A DNA stretch of 64,000 bases, taken from Parahoeflea halophila (GTDB taxonomy: Bacteria; Pseudomonadota; Alphaproteobacteria; Rhizobiales; Rhizobiaceae). The stretch's first letter is position 1; every line of letters starts with the position of its first letter. The notes below the pieces were generated by a model. It searched no databases, was not told where the DNA came from, and saw nothing but the letters and a program-made list of their open reading frames with translations. The stretch lies in contig NZ_OCPC01000003.1 in assembly GCF_900220985.1 (NCBI RefSeq), positions 520,655 through 584,654 of the forward strand. Direction: 5' to 3'. Shown here piece by piece: positions 19,765 to 29,433 of the stretch. Both the position numbers and the translations under genes were made by a program.

Positions 19765-20787
19765 TCAGGTTTCAATTCGGCGTCCTGAGGCGTCGAAGAC
19801 CAGAATGCGGGCCGGATCGATGGAAAGCCCGATGCGGGTGCCGTCGGCGGGAAGCTCGACCTCTCCGTCGATGCGCACGACAAGCTTGTCCCCCGCAGCG
19901 GTGGTGCCGTGAACCAGCGTTTCGGCCCCAAGCGGCTCGCAGAAGGCGACGTCAAGATCGATCAGTCCAGCACCAGGTGCGACGAGATCGATATGCTCGG
20001 GCCTGACCCCGATCACCGCGCCGGGATCGAGTGCTCCCCTGCCCGGACGGATATCATGACTGAGCACGTTCATCGGGGGCGAACCGATGAAGCCTGCGAC
20101 AAAGAGTGTTGCCGGGTTGGCGTAGACATCAAGCGGCGCACCTATCTGCTCGGCCACACCGCCATTCATGACAATCATCCGGTCGGCAAGTGTCATCGCC
20201 TCGACCTGATCGTGTGTCACGTACAATGCTGTCACGCCGAGTTTGCGCTGCAGCGCCTTGATCTCGAGCCGCATCTGCACCCTGAGCTTGGCATCGAGAT
20301 TGGACAGAGGCTCGTCGAACAGGAAAACGGCCGGTTTGCGGACGATGGCGCGGCCCATGGCAACGCGCTGCCGCTGGCCGCCAGAGAGTTGGCGCGGCTT
20401 GCGGTCGAGGTAAGGCTCGAGTTCGAGCATGCGGGCAGCTTCAGCCACGCGTGCCTGGATTTCGGCCTTGGGCACATTTGCGATCTTGAGGCCATAGGCC
20501 ATGTTGTCGAAGACGCTCATATGCGGATAGAGCGCGTAGTTCTGGAACACCATGGCGATGTCGCGCTCGCGCGGTTCGAGCCTGTTGACCACCCGGTCAC
20601 CGATGTGGATGTCGCCGGAGGTGATGGATTCGAGGCCTGCAACCATGCGCAAGAGCGTGGACTTGCCGCAGCCGGACGGGCCGACGATGACGATGAATTC
20701 GCCATCGCTGATCTCGGCGTCGATGCCGTGAATGACTTCGGTCCGGCCGTAGCTTTTTCTGATCGATTCAAGTTTGATTTCAGCCAT
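19765..20787 (-). CDS. ugpC: sn-Glycerol-3-phosphate ABC transporter ATPase
   Basis: This 340-residue ATPase powers the UgpBAEC importer for glycerol-3-phosphate and glycerophosphodiesters. Walker A is GPSGCGKST (about 36-44), followed by the Q-loop, LSGGQRQR signature, Walker B VFLFDEP and the H-loop in YVTHDQ. A C-terminal MOI/TOBE regulatory domain follows. It is the last gene of the minus-strand operon ugpB-A-E-C, six bases after ugpE. Many sugar-ABC ATPases look alike; the assignment comes from its partners. Confidence 0.92.
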   Translation of the reverse strand: MAEIKLESIRKSYGRTEVIHGIDAEISDGEFIVIVGPSGCGKSTLLRMVAGLESITSGDIHIGDRVVNRLEPRERDIAMVFQNYALYPHMSVFDNMAYGLKIANVPKAEIQARVAEAARMLELEPYLDRKPRQLSGGQRQRVAMGRAIVRKPAVFLFDEPLSNLDAKLRVQMRLEIKALQRKLGVTALYVTHDQVEAMTLADRMIVMNGGVAEQIGAPLDVYANPATLFVAGFIGSPPMNVLSHDIRPGRGALDPGAVIGVRPEHIDLVAPGAGLIDLDVAFCEPLGAETLVHGTTAAGDKLVVRIDGEVELPADGTRIGLSIDPARILVFDASGRRIET

Positions 20788-20793
20788 GGGAAT

Positions 20794-21639
20794 TCATTTC
20801 TCGCTTTCGACCAAGCCTTTGACGAAGAGTTTCTGCATGCCGAGCACGACCAGCACCGGCGGCAGCATGGCCAGCATGGCGGTGGCCATGATCACCGGCC
20901 ATTCGACGGTCTGGTCGCCGGTCGGCAGCATCTGCTTGATGCCCATGACGACGGTGTTCATGGAGGGATCGGTGGTGATCAGCAATGGCCAGAGATACTG
21001 GTTCCAGCCATAGATGAAGAGGATGACGAAGAGGGCTGCGATGTTGGTGCGCGACATTGGCAGCAGAATGTCGATGAAGAACCGGATCGGCCCAGCGCCA
21101 TCGACACGGGCGGCCTCGGTCAGCTCGTCGGGAATGGTCATGAACAATTGGCGGAACAGGAAAGTTGCCGTCGCCGACGCAATCAGCGGCAGGATCAGGC
21201 CGGTATAGCTGTTGAGCAGGCCGAGATTGGCCACCACCTCATAGGTCGGCACGATGCGCACCTCGACCGGCAGCATCAGCGTCATGAAGATCAACCAGAA
21301 AAACAGCATCCGGAACCGGAACTTGAAATAGACGATGGCATAGGCCGACAACAGTGAGATGATGATCTTGCCAATGGTAATGCCCAGCGCCATCACAAGC
21401 GAATTGAACAGCATCTGCCACACCGGGGCCGCACCGCCGGTCAGCAGCGCCTCGAGGTAGTTGTCAAGCAGATGCGGTCCAGGCAGCAGCGGCATCGGCG
21501 GGCGAACCAGATCATCCTGTGTCACCGTTGAGGCGACGAAGGCGATCCAGATCGGGAAACAGATCACCGCAATGCCGAAGATCAGTCCGCCATGGGTGAG
21601 CCAGGTGCCGAGCCCGCGTTTTTCGACCATGCCGCTCAT
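20794..21639 (-). CDS. ugpE: sn-Glycerol-3-phosphate ABC transporter permease UgpE
   Basis: One of two membrane subunits of the Ugp importer, 281 residues with six membrane segments. The EAA loop that docks with UgpC reads [20 protein letters not shown]. The C-terminus ([18 protein letters not shown]) has the typical end of this permease family. Its start overlaps the ugpA stop by one base. Confidence 0.93.
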   Translation of the reverse strand: MSGMVEKRGLGTWLTHGGLIFGIAVICFPIWIAFVASTVTQDDLVRPPMPLLPGPHLLDNYLEALLTGGAAPVWQMLFNSLVMALGITIGKIIISLLSAYAIVYFKFRFRMLFFWLIFMTLMLPVEVRIVPTYEVVANLGLLNSYTGLILPLIASATATFLFRQLFMTIPDELTEAARVDGAGPIRFFIDILLPMSRTNIAALFVILFIYGWNQYLWPLLITTDPSMNTVVMGIKQMLPTGDQTVEWPVIMATAMLAMLPPVLVVLGMQKLFVKGLVESEK

Positions 21640-22520
21640 CAGTAGTGCACCCGTCGTTCAATGAAGCGGAACTGGACCACGGTCAGAACCCCGACCAGTC
21701 CGAGAAGTATGACTGACTGGGCAGCCGAAGAGCCCAGATCCTGACCAACGAAGCCATCCGAGAAAACCTTGTAGACCAGAATCGTTGTCGATTGTTCCGG
21801 CCCGCCCTTGGTGATGGTGTGGATGACGCCGAAGGTGTCGAAGAAGGCGTAGATGATGTTGACCACCAGCAGGAAGAACGTGGTCGGCGACAATAGGGGA
21901 AAGACGATGGTCCAGAACCGGCGCCAGAAGCTGGCGCCGTCGATTGCGGCTGCTTCGATCACACTTTTGGGGATCGCCTGCAGGCCGGCAAGAAAGAACA
22001 GGAAATTGTAGCTGATCTGTTTCCAGGCCGAGGCGGCGACAACAAGCGCCATGGCCTGCCCGCCATCGAGCGTGTGATTCCAGGTGTAGCCGAGCTGGGC
22101 CAGCATCCAGGCGATGATCCCGGTGAAGGGATTGAACATGAACAGCCAAAGCACACCGGCGATTGCCGGAGCTACGGCATAGGGCCAGATCAGCAGCGTG
22201 CGATAGGCGCTCGACCCCTTGATGACACGGTCGGCGAGGACCGCGAGCCAGAGCGCGAACGACATCGCCGAGACCGTCACCAGCACGGAAAAGACGGCGG
22301 TGGTGAGAAAGGACTCGCGGTAGTAGCGGTTGCCGAAGAGATACTCGAAATTGCCCAGTCCGACAAACTGGGTCTTGAGCCCGAACGGATCAGGGATGAA
22401 GGCGGACTGGTAAATCGCCTGGCCGGCGGGCCAGAAGAAGAACACAAAGGTGACGAGCAATTGCGGCGCGACCAGCAGATAGGGCAGCCAGCGATTGTCG
22501 AATACGACACGTTTTTCCAT
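21639..22520 (-). CDS. ugpA: sn-Glycerol-3-phosphate ABC transporter permease UgpA
   Basis: The partner permease of UgpE, 293 residues with six membrane segments. The N-terminus ([22 protein letters not shown]) and the EAA loop ([20 protein letters not shown]) are family-typical. It begins 60 bases after ugpB, and a strong hairpin with a T run lies in that gap, so it is probably expressed below the level of the binding protein. Confidence 0.93.
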   Translation of the reverse strand: MEKRVVFDNRWLPYLLVAPQLLVTFVFFFWPAGQAIYQSAFIPDPFGLKTQFVGLGNFEYLFGNRYYRESFLTTAVFSVLVTVSAMSFALWLAVLADRVIKGSSAYRTLLIWPYAVAPAIAGVLWLFMFNPFTGIIAWMLAQLGYTWNHTLDGGQAMALVVAASAWKQISYNFLFFLAGLQAIPKSVIEAAAIDGASFWRRFWTIVFPLLSPTTFFLLVVNIIYAFFDTFGVIHTITKGGPEQSTTILVYKVFSDGFVGQDLGSSAAQSVILLGLVGVLTVVQFRFIERRVHY

Positions 22521-22535
22521 GATTCACCGAGCGGG

Positions 22536-22570
22536 AAAAAAGCCCGGCGGGACCAGTCAGGCCCCGCCGG
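22536..22570 (-). terminator. Intercistronic hairpin between ugpB and ugpA
   Basis: On the minus strand an 8-bp stem (CCGGCGGG / CCCGCCGG, arms at 22563-22570 and 22544-22551) is followed within two bases by TTTTTT (22536-22541). It has the form of a rho-independent terminator but lies inside the operon, just after ugpB. Partial termination here would keep binding protein levels above those of the membrane subunits. Confidence 0.7.
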
Positions 22571-22580
22571 ATCAGTAATG

Positions 22581-23891
22581 TTAGCGGTTGGCCTGCTCGA
22601 AACGGCGGAGCAATTCGTTGCCGCGTTCGGCAGCGGAATCCAGCGCTTCCTGGGCAGACTTGGAGCCGTTCCAGACACCTTCGAGTTCTTCGTCGATGAT
22701 GCCGCGGATCTGGTCAAAGCTGCCCAGACGCAGGCCCTTGGAATTGGCGGTCGGCGCCTTGCCGGTCATCTGGATGATGGCAATGTCGGTGCCCGGGTTT
22801 TCGTCATAGTAACCCGACGCCTTGGTTTCCTCATAGGCTGCCATGGTGATCGGCAGATAGCCGGTATCCTGGTGCCACTTGGCCTGGATCTCGGAGCTCG
22901 AGAGGAAGTTGAAGAAAGCGGCAACGCCCTTGTACTCTTCCTCGGTCTGGCCCTGCATCACCCACAGCGACGCGCCACCGATGATTGTGTTCTGCGGCGC
23001 GCCTTCAACACCGCTCCAGTAGGGCAGCGGGCGGATATCGAAGTCGAAAGTGGCTTCGTTCTTCACACCGGCATAGCCTGCCGAAGATTCGGTGAACAGC
23101 GCGCACTCACCGGCACGGAACGGTGCACCGCCTTCATTGCGGCGGCCCGAATAGATGAATTTGCCGTCCTTGGCCCACTGTCCGAGCGTATCGATATGTT
23201 TGACCTGAACGTCACCATTGAGGCTGAGTTCGGTGTCGACGCCTGCAAAACCGTTCTCCTTGGTGGCGAAGGGAACATTGTGATAGGCGGAGAGGTTCTC
23301 GAGGTGAACCCAGCTCTGCCACGCAGTCGTCAGCGGGCACTTGTGGCCCGATTCCTTCAGCGCGTCGAGCGCGGTGCCGACCTTGTCCCAGGTGGACAGA
23401 TCCATGTCCGGATCGAGACCGGCAGCTTCAAGCGCATCCCTGTTGACGTAAAGGACAGGGGTCGACGAGTTGTAGGGCAGTGACAGCATCTGACCGTCAG
23501 TGGTGGTGTAGTACCCGGCGACAGCTGCCAGATAGGCGGACTGGTCGAATGGCAGGCCTGATTCAGCCATGACTTCGTAGACCGGCTTGATGGCGCCCTT
23601 GGCTCCCATCATCGTGGCGGTGCCGACTTCAAAAACCTGCAGAATGTCAGGTTGTTCGCCTGCGCGGAACGCGGCGATACCGGCGTTGAGCGTCTCCGAA
23701 TAATTGCCCTTGTTGGTGGCAACCACGGTGTACTCGTCCTGCGATTCGTTGAACTTGGAAACCTGCTCGTCGAGCAGTTCTCCCAGGCGGCCGGTGAAGG
23801 CATGCCAGAAATCGATTTGCGTGGCGGCAGTTGCAGGTGCAACGCCCGCCATGAGTGCGGCGACAACGCCGGCTGCGACGAATTTTTTCAT
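22581..23891 (-). CDS. ugpB: sn-Glycerol-3-phosphate-binding periplasmic protein
   Basis: UgpB captures glycerol-3-phosphate in the periplasm. The 436-residue protein has a signal peptide ending near ATAA (residue ~21). Many blocks are shared with E. coli UgpB as I remember it: FWHAFTGRLGE, KGNYSETLNAGIAAFR, QVFEVGTATMM, YNSSTPVLYVN, PQNTIIGGASLWVMQG and HQDTGYLPIT. The ATG at 23891 has a GGGAGGA ribosome site; the frame is open 28 codons further without similarity. It is the first gene of the operon, and a candidate Pho box lies upstream. Confidence 0.95.
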   Translation of the reverse strand: MKKFVAAGVVAALMAGVAPATAATQIDFWHAFTGRLGELLDEQVSKFNESQDEYTVVATNKGNYSETLNAGIAAFRAGEQPDILQVFEVGTATMMGAKGAIKPVYEVMAESGLPFDQSAYLAAVAGYYTTTDGQMLSLPYNSSTPVLYVNRDALEAAGLDPDMDLSTWDKVGTALDALKESGHKCPLTTAWQSWVHLENLSAYHNVPFATKENGFAGVDTELSLNGDVQVKHIDTLGQWAKDGKFIYSGRRNEGGAPFRAGECALFTESSAGYAGVKNEATFDFDIRPLPYWSGVEGAPQNTIIGGASLWVMQGQTEEEYKGVAAFFNFLSSSEIQAKWHQDTGYLPITMAAYEETKASGYYDENPGTDIAIIQMTGKAPTANSKGLRLGSFDQIRGIIDEELEGVWNGSKSAQEALDSAAERGNELLRRFEQANR

Positions 23892-23978
23892 GTAAACTTC
23901 CTCCCTTGATGGGAAACGCGTGAAAACGAACGTAACCCGAAAGGGAAACGTAACCCCACGAGGACTACAGCGCAAATG

Positions 23979-23996
23979 AAATCAGTTTTATGACAG
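23979..23996 (-). promoter_or_regulatory. Candidate PhoB box upstream of ugpB
   Basis: Read on the minus strand the sequence is CTGTCAT-AAAA-CTGATTT, an 18-base pair of 7-mers in direct orientation. It matches the Pho box layout (CTGTCAT, four AT-rich bases, CTGTCAT-like) with a perfect first half and a weaker second half. It sits 87 bases before the ugpB start. In E. coli ugp is under PhoB control, so the location makes sense; binding is not shown here. Confidence 0.55.
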
Positions 23997-24173
23997 CGAT
24001 TGTGGAAAACGAAACCGGGAGTGAACCTCTTCGGTTCTGCCAAACAAACGAGCTGATTATCAGGAAAAACCCGCAACTGATTTAAACCGCGCAAAAGCAA
24101 ACCGGGCTTTTCATTCCGTCCCGCTTTGCGCATCATGTGCACTGCAAAATGAACCGAAGTGCGAGGGGCACCG

Positions 24174-25439
24174 ATGTCCGAATTCCTGTACGAGTACCCG
24201 GTCTTGTGGGACTGGATCAGCTTTGCCGTGCGCTGGCTGCATGTGATCACGGCGATCGCCTGGATCGGATCATCGTTCTATTTCATCGCGCTGGATCTGG
24301 GGCTGGTGCAGCGGCCCGGCCTGCCCGAAGGGGCTTACGGCGAAGAATGGCAGGTCCATGGCGGCGGATTCTATCATATCCAGAAATACCTGGTGGCGCC
24401 GCCAAACCTGCCCGAGCACCTGACCTGGTTCAAATGGGAGAGCTATGTCACCTGGCTGTCAGGCTTTGCCCTGTTGTGCGTTGTTTACTACGCCGGTGCC
24501 GAGCTCTACCTGATCGATGTCAACGTGCTCGATGTCTCGGCGCCTGTAGCAATCGGCATTTCCGTAGCATCCATCGTTTTTGGCTGGGTCATCTATGACC
24601 TTCTGTGCAAGTCGCCGATCGGGCAGAACACCACGGGGTTGATGCTGGTGCTGTTTGCCGTGCTGGTGGCAATGGCATGGGGTTATACCCAGGTGTTCAC
24701 AGGCCGGGCAGCGCTTCTGCACCTAGGCGCGTTTACCGCGACCATCATGAGCGCCAACGTGGCAATGATCATCATACCGAACCAGAAGGTGGTGGTGGCC
24801 GACCTCAAGGCCGGGCGGACACCGGATCCGAAATATGGCCGCATCGCCAAGCAGCGCTCGCTGCACAACAACTATCTCACCCTGCCGGTGATTTTCCTGA
24901 TGCTGTCGAACCATTATCCGCTGGCGTTTGCCACCCAGTGGAACTGGCTGATCGCGGCTCTGGTGTTCCTGATGGGGGTCACCATCCGCCACTGGTTCAA
25001 CACCGTACATGCACGCAAGGGCAAGCCGCACTGGACCTGGGCGGCGACCGTGGCGCTGTTTCTTGCCGTGATCTGGCTGTCGAGCCTGCCGCGAACCGAT
25101 GAAGTCATCGAGGAGGCCTCGCTGGCGCCGGTGCATCAGCGGTTTGTCGACAATGCGCATTTTGAGGCCGTGAGCGAAACAATCATGGGCCGCTGCTCAA
25201 TGTGTCATGCGGCGGAGCCGTTCTGGGATGGCATCGCACACGCCCCCAAGGACGTGAAGCTGGAGACGGAAGCCGATATCGCCCGCCACGCGCGCGACAT
25301 CTACCTGCAAGCCGGGCGAAGCCACGCGATGCCGCCCGGCAACATTACCTATGTCGAGCCGGAAGAGCGGGCGCTTTTCGTCGCCTGGTACGAATCCGCG
25401 GTCGCCGGCGGGACCAAAGCTGACGAGGCAGGGCAATGA
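24174..25439 (+). CDS. puuD: Membrane-bound urate oxidase PuuD (urate hydroxylase)
   Basis: PuuD oxidises urate to 5-hydroxyisourate at the membrane using a cytochrome c domain instead of oxygen-derived peroxide chemistry. The first ~300 residues form an eight-helix-type membrane domain containing RWLHVITAIAWIGSSFYFIALD and a histidine-rich region. The C-terminal ~90 residues carry a haem motif CSMCH (about residues 342-346) and a later methionine in HAMPPGN. The ATG at 24174 has GAGGGGC upstream. It overlaps guaD by four bases, so the two are cotranscribed. Confidence 0.93.
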   Translation: MSEFLYEYPVLWDWISFAVRWLHVITAIAWIGSSFYFIALDLGLVQRPGLPEGAYGEEWQVHGGGFYHIQKYLVAPPNLPEHLTWFKWESYVTWLSGFALLCVVYYAGAELYLIDVNVLDVSAPVAIGISVASIVFGWVIYDLLCKSPIGQNTTGLMLVLFAVLVAMAWGYTQVFTGRAALLHLGAFTATIMSANVAMIIIPNQKVVVADLKAGRTPDPKYGRIAKQRSLHNNYLTLPVIFLMLSNHYPLAFATQWNWLIAALVFLMGVTIRHWFNTVHARKGKPHWTWAATVALFLAVIWLSSLPRTDEVIEEASLAPVHQRFVDNAHFEAVSETIMGRCSMCHAAEPFWDGIAHAPKDVKLETEADIARHARDIYLQAGRSHAMPPGNITYVEPEERALFVAWYESAVAGGTKADEAGQ

Positions 25440-26725
25440 CAGCAAGGCTGCTGCGCGGCCGTACGCTGAGTTTCAAGTCCCGCCCGCAAGCGCGTGACGA
25501 TCATGCAAGCTATATCTACGAAGAAGACGGCGCGCTGCTGATCGAGAACGGGCGGATTACCGCAGCCGGGTCCTATGCCAATGTCAACACCAAGGCGCCC
25601 ATCGGCACCGAGGTTATCGATCACCGCCCCTACCTGCTGATGGCCGGCTTCATTGACCCCCACATCCATTTCCCGCAGATGCAGGTGACAGCAAGCTACG
25701 CTGCCAATCTGCTCGAATGGCTCAACACCTACACCTTCGTCGAAGAACAGCGTTTTGCCGACGCCTCGCATTCCGCTCGCTTTGCCATGCTGTTCTTTGA
25801 CGAGCTGTTGCGGCACGGCACAACGACTGCTGCCGCCTATTGTTCGGTTCACAAGGGATCGGCCGACGCCTTTTTCGCCGAGGCCCAGCGCCGCAACCTG
25901 CTGATGGTCGGCGGCAAGGTGATGATGGACCGCAACGCGCCCGAGGCGCTGACCGACACGGCGCAATCAGGTTACGACGACACCAGGGCGGTGATCGAGG
26001 CCTGGCACGGCAAGGGCCGCAATCACGTGGCAATCACACCCCGGTTCGCGATCACCTCGACGCCTGAGCAGCTGGAAGCGGCAGGCACCCTGGCGCGCGA
26101 GAATCCCGAGCTTCTGATCCAGACCCACCTGTCGGAAAACAATGCCGAGATTGCCTATACGCTGGAACTTTACCCGGAGGCCAAGGACTACACCGACATC
26201 TATGCCCGCTATGGCCTGTTGACGCGCAAGATGCTGCTCGGCCACGCCATCCACCTCGCCGACCGTGAGATGGAGGCCATTGCCGAGGCCGGCTCCGTGG
26301 CCGTGCACTGCCCGACTTCGAACCTGTTCCTGGGCTCCGGCCTGTTCGATCTCAAGCGGATCAGGGAACATGGGGTGCGCATGGCGATCGCCACCGATAT
26401 CGGCGGCGGATCGAGCTACTCGCTGCTGCGGACGCTTGACGAAGCCTACAAGATACAGCAGTTGCGCGGCAACCGCTTGGCGCCGATCGAAAGCTACTGG
26501 CAAGCCACACGCGGCAATGCAGAAGCCTTGGGACTCGTCGAGCGGATTGGAACACTGGAGCCGGGAAGCGACGCGGACATCATCGTTCTCGACGCGTGCG
26601 CCACACCCGCCATGAAGATCCGGATGGAAACCGTTCAGACGCTGGAAGAAGAACTCTTCCTGATGCAAACAATGGGTGACGACCGCTCGGTCCGGGCGGT
26701 CTATGTTGCTGGCGAAGCGGTTTAG
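25436..26725 (+). CDS. guaD: Guanine deaminase
   Basis: GuaD converts guanine to xanthine and ammonia. The 429-residue amidohydrolase has the metal motif PHIHFPQM, the signature GGKVMMDRNAPE, HLSENNAEI, HAIHL and ATDIGGGSS. All of these are typical of guanine deaminase rather than the related chlorohydrolases. Its start overlaps puuD (ATGA), placing xanthine supply beside urate oxidation. Confidence 0.95.
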   Translation: MTARLLRGRTLSFKSRPQARDDHASYIYEEDGALLIENGRITAAGSYANVNTKAPIGTEVIDHRPYLLMAGFIDPHIHFPQMQVTASYAANLLEWLNTYTFVEEQRFADASHSARFAMLFFDELLRHGTTTAAAYCSVHKGSADAFFAEAQRRNLLMVGGKVMMDRNAPEALTDTAQSGYDDTRAVIEAWHGKGRNHVAITPRFAITSTPEQLEAAGTLARENPELLIQTHLSENNAEIAYTLELYPEAKDYTDIYARYGLLTRKMLLGHAIHLADREMEAIAEAGSVAVHCPTSNLFLGSGLFDLKRIREHGVRMAIATDIGGGSSYSLLRTLDEAYKIQQLRGNRLAPIESYWQATRGNAEALGLVERIGTLEPGSDADIIVLDACATPAMKIRMETVQTLEEELFLMQTMGDDRSVRAVYVAGEAV

Positions 26726-26780
26726 GCGTTCTTGGGGAAGCGGGTCGGGATCTTGTCCCCTGCGCTGTCACAAATCCGTC

Positions 26781-26796
26781 TTAACCATTCGTTAAC
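26781..26796. promoter_or_regulatory. Perfect CtrA-type box in a gene-free gap
   Basis: TTAA-CCATTCG-TTAAC matches the alphaproteobacterial CtrA consensus TTAA-N7-TTAAC exactly. It lies between convergent guaD and uraH, where no coding region is evident, so its target is unclear. A short transcript starting here toward position 26950 is possible. It could also be a chance match, since the motif family is AT-rich and short. Confidence 0.4.
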
Positions 26797-26951
26797 GATC
26801 TTCATGCAAGCTGTGTATCAGCAGCGGTTCTTTTGGGGATCGTTAATAAGGTCGCGTGAGCACGGATGTACTGCCACGCGGCTTTTGCTTTTTCCGGGCC
26901 TTTTCCCCACCGCTCCAACCATGACACTGCTGCCAGTGAGGCCTGCCGGCC

Positions 26952-27332
26952 TCAGCTTCCGCGATAGGTCGAGTAGCCGTAAGCCGAGATCAGCAGCGGG
27001 ACATGGTAATGCGCAGCCGTGTCGGCAATGCCGAAGCGGATCGGAATCACGTCGAGAAAGGCCGGATCGGGCAGCGTCTCGCCGGTCGAGCGCAGATAAT
27101 CGCCGGCATGGAATTTCAGCTCGTAGACACCAGCTTCAAGCTCTGTACCCGACAGCAGCGGACCATCGACCCGTCCATCTGAGTTGGTGCTGACAGTCTT
27201 GACCAGGTGATGCTCTTGTCCCTCGATGCGGGTGAGCTCGATGGCCAGCCCGGCTGCAGGCCTGCCGCGCGCGGTATCGAGCACATGGGTGGTCAGGCGT
27301 CCGGTTTCGGTAGCAAGTGGCTGGGCGGACAT
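26952..27332 (-). CDS. uraH: 5-Hydroxyisourate hydrolase
   Basis: This 126-residue transthyretin-like protein hydrolyses 5-hydroxyisourate, the product of urate oxidation, to OHCU. It begins with the [14 protein letters not shown] block and ends with the family signature [19 protein letters not shown] start at the second ATG (27332), six bases after AAGGAG; the first ATG overlaps that site. It is the last gene of the minus-strand operon puuE-uraD-allA-uraH. Two small hairpins follow the stop. Confidence 0.94.
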   Translation of the reverse strand: MSAQPLATETGRLTTHVLDTARGRPAAGLAIELTRIEGQEHHLVKTVSTNSDGRVDGPLLSGTELEAGVYELKFHAGDYLRSTGETLPDPAFLDVIPIRFGIADTAAHYHVPLLISAYGYSTYRGS

Positions 27333-27346
27333 TGGCATCTCCTTGT

Positions 27347-27877
27347 TCAGTGTACGGACGTTTGGTGGGCCGGCGGTGAATCGGCCGGATCGGCGATCAA
27401 ATAGGGTGTGTCGTAGTCAGCTTCTTCAAGGTTGATGCCGCCGCCTTCGCGGTCCATCACCATAAAATCACTGACCTGGCCGACGGCAATCAGCGGGTGA
27501 TGCCAGACATTGCGGTCATATTGCAGCCCGACATGTCCGGGCACCAGAAATGCGCGTGGTTCACCCGGGCGGCCACGGTCATCGGGCGCCACCACGGCAA
27601 TCCAGTCGCCCTGGGTGACCGGAAAGAACGCCTGGCTGCCCAGCGGATGGCGCTCCATCATGTCGACGGTGTAGGGAAACTGACGCGGCTGGCCGCGAAA
27701 CAGCGACAGGATGGTGTGCCCGCCTTCGGCCCCGGTATCGGCCATGGCCAGCGCGTGAAACCGCTCGGTGGTGCCGCCATTGATCATGCGCAATTCAGCC
27801 GCAGCGGCGTCCATGACGGCGCCAAACGGAGCAAAGGCTTCGGCGGTCAGCGCTTCAAGCTTCAACATGGCAGTCAT
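27347..27877 (-). CDS. allA: Ureidoglycolate lyase
   Basis: AllA splits ureidoglycolate into glyoxylate and urea, which feeds the urease encoded later in the window. The 176-residue cupin-like protein has [10 protein letters not shown] at the start, [15 protein letters not shown] in the middle and [22 protein letters not shown] near the end, all AllA-type blocks. A GGAAGG ribosome site precedes the ATG, which lies three bases after the uraD stop. Confidence 0.93.
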   Translation of the reverse strand: MTAMLKLEALTAEAFAPFGAVMDAAAAELRMINGGTTERFHALAMADTGAEGGHTILSLFRGQPRQFPYTVDMMERHPLGSQAFFPVTQGDWIAVVAPDDRGRPGEPRAFLVPGHVGLQYDRNVWHHPLIAVGQVSDFMVMDREGGGINLEEADYDTPYLIADPADSPPAHQTSVH

Positions 27878-27880
27878 TGT

Positions 27881-28378
27881 TCAGCCTTCCGGGAGAAGCG
27901 CATGGATGCGGAAACCGGCGATCTTCTCGACTTCGGCACAGGCAGTCGCGAATTCAGTCTCCGTATCATTTTCGACGCGGGTCTCGAAGGCCGCCAGAAT
28001 GCTGTTCTTGTCGTGCCCCTTGACTGCAATGATGAAGGGAAAACCGAAATCGGCCATGTAGCGGCTGTTGAGCTTGGTGAAACGGGCGTGCTCATCGGCG
28101 CTGAGACGGTCAAGACCGGCACCGGCCTGCTCGGATTTCGATTCTTCGGTCAGGCCTCCGGCGATCGCCAGCTTACCGGCAAGATCGGGGTGGGCGCGCA
28201 GAACGCCCATGCGCTCGTCGGAACTGGCCGCGCGAAACTCCGCGCACAAGGCTTCATGAACGGGACCGGCGTGGAGCGGGGTGACAATCCGGCCATTGTC
28301 CCAGGCGCGCTCTGCGATCCAGGAGGAATGCTCGAACACGCCACCAAACCGGGTGACAAACTCATCGCGATTGCTCAT
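27881..28378 (-). CDS. uraD: OHCU decarboxylase
   Basis: UraD decarboxylates 2-oxo-4-hydroxy-4-carboxy-5-ureidoimidazoline to S-allantoin. The 165-residue helical protein contains the HPDLAGK motif (His63-Pro64-Asp65-Leu66) and the C-terminal FGFPFIIAVKG block. The start codon at 28378 overlaps the puuE stop by four bases, so translation is probably coupled. The frame is open far upstream inside puuE; that part is a shadow. Confidence 0.94.
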   Translation of the reverse strand: MSNRDEFVTRFGGVFEHSSWIAERAWDNGRIVTPLHAGPVHEALCAEFRAASSDERMGVLRAHPDLAGKLAIAGGLTEESKSEQAGAGLDRLSADEHARFTKLNSRYMADFGFPFIIAVKGHDKNSILAAFETRVENDTETEFATACAEVEKIAGFRIHALLPEG

Positions 28379-29298
28379 GTCTTGTTCTCCGGATGATGGT
28401 GGCGGTGCCAGTGATTTGCGATGTCGATGCGGCGCGTCACCCAGGCCTTGTCGTGAGTGGCGACATAGTCGAGGAACCTCGCCAGCGCCGCCGCACGGCC
28501 GGGACGTCCAACCAGGCGGCAATGCAGGCCGATCGACATCATCTTCGGGCTTCCGGCGGCACCCTCGGCCATCAGCACGTCGAATGTGTCCTTGAGATAG
28601 GTGAAGAACTGGTCGCCTGAATTGAAGCCCTGCGGCGTGGCAAAGCGCATGTCGTTGGCGTCCAGCGTGTAGGGAACGATCAGATGCGGCCCCTTGGGCC
28701 CCTCGACCCAAAAAGGCAGCTCATCGGCATAGGAATCGGCCGAATAGACAAATCCGCCCTCCTCCATCACCAGCTTCAAGGTGTTGACGGAAGGCTTGCC
28801 CTGGTAGATGCCGAGCGGACGCGACCCTGTCACTTCGGTGTGAATGCGGACGCAGTCGGCGATGTGACGGCGCTCTTCCTCCTCGGAGAAGTCCTTGTAT
28901 TCGAGCCAGCGCAGTCCGTGACTGGCGATCTCCCAGCCGGCTTCGTTCATGGCCGCGACGGCTTCGGGATTGCGCTGCATCGCAAGGGCGACACCATAGA
29001 CCGTGACCGGCATGTTGCGCTCGGTGAACAGGCGCCAGAGCCGCCAGAAGCCGGAGCGCGATCCGTACTCGTAAAGCGATTCCATGTTCAGGTTGCGCTG
29101 ACCGGGCCAGGGCTGCGCCCCGACGATTTCCGACAGCAGGCTTTCGGACGCCGGATCGCCATCAAGAATGCAGCTTTCACCGCCCTCCTCATAATTGACC
29201 ACGAACTGCACCGCGCAATGGGCACCCGATGGCCATTGCGGGTCTGGCGGGTTGCGGCCATAGCCGATCAGGTCGCGGGGATATGGTGTCGTGTTCAT
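28375..29298 (-). CDS. puuE: Allantoinase PuuE (polysaccharide deacetylase fold)
   Basis: PuuE opens the ring of allantoin to give allantoate. The 307-residue protein is a NodB-fold enzyme with the PuuE-typical N-terminus (YPRDLIGYGRNPPDPQWP), VNYEEGGE, the YGSRSGFWR block and the metal-site segment EIASHGLRW. It is the first gene of the uric acid operon on this strand. A 135-base gap separates it from the FAD oxidase gene upstream. Confidence 0.94.
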   Translation of the reverse strand: MNTTPYPRDLIGYGRNPPDPQWPSGAHCAVQFVVNYEEGGESCILDGDPASESLLSEIVGAQPWPGQRNLNMESLYEYGSRSGFWRLWRLFTERNMPVTVYGVALAMQRNPEAVAAMNEAGWEIASHGLRWLEYKDFSEEEERRHIADCVRIHTEVTGSRPLGIYQGKPSVNTLKLVMEEGGFVYSADSYADELPFWVEGPKGPHLIVPYTLDANDMRFATPQGFNSGDQFFTYLKDTFDVLMAEGAAGSPKMMSIGLHCRLVGRPGRAAALARFLDYVATHDKAWVTRRIDIANHWHRHHHPENKT

Positions 29299-29433
29299 TG
29301 CTCGGTCCGTGATGATTTCGGCGCAAACGGTAGCAGCACCGCCTCAAAAGTCGAGGCCCCGACTTTGAAGAAAAACCGCAAGCTGTTGCGGCATTTCTTG
29401 CCGGTCAGACGGCCCTCCGCGCACCTTCCAGTT

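Noticed and set aside
19909..21357. 482-residue plus-strand frame across ugpC and ugpE
   Set aside because: Asp/His/Arg-rich shadow spanning two well-supported genes on the other strand.
22074..23483. 469-residue plus-strand frame opposite ugpA and ugpB
   Set aside because: Shadow frame without recognisable domains; both opposite genes are clear.
24138..24146. TGC-ACT-GCA palindrome upstream of puuD as a PhaR site
   Set aside because: It fits TGC-N3-GCA, but six fixed bases are expected often by chance, and no extended similarity to the bdhA site is present.
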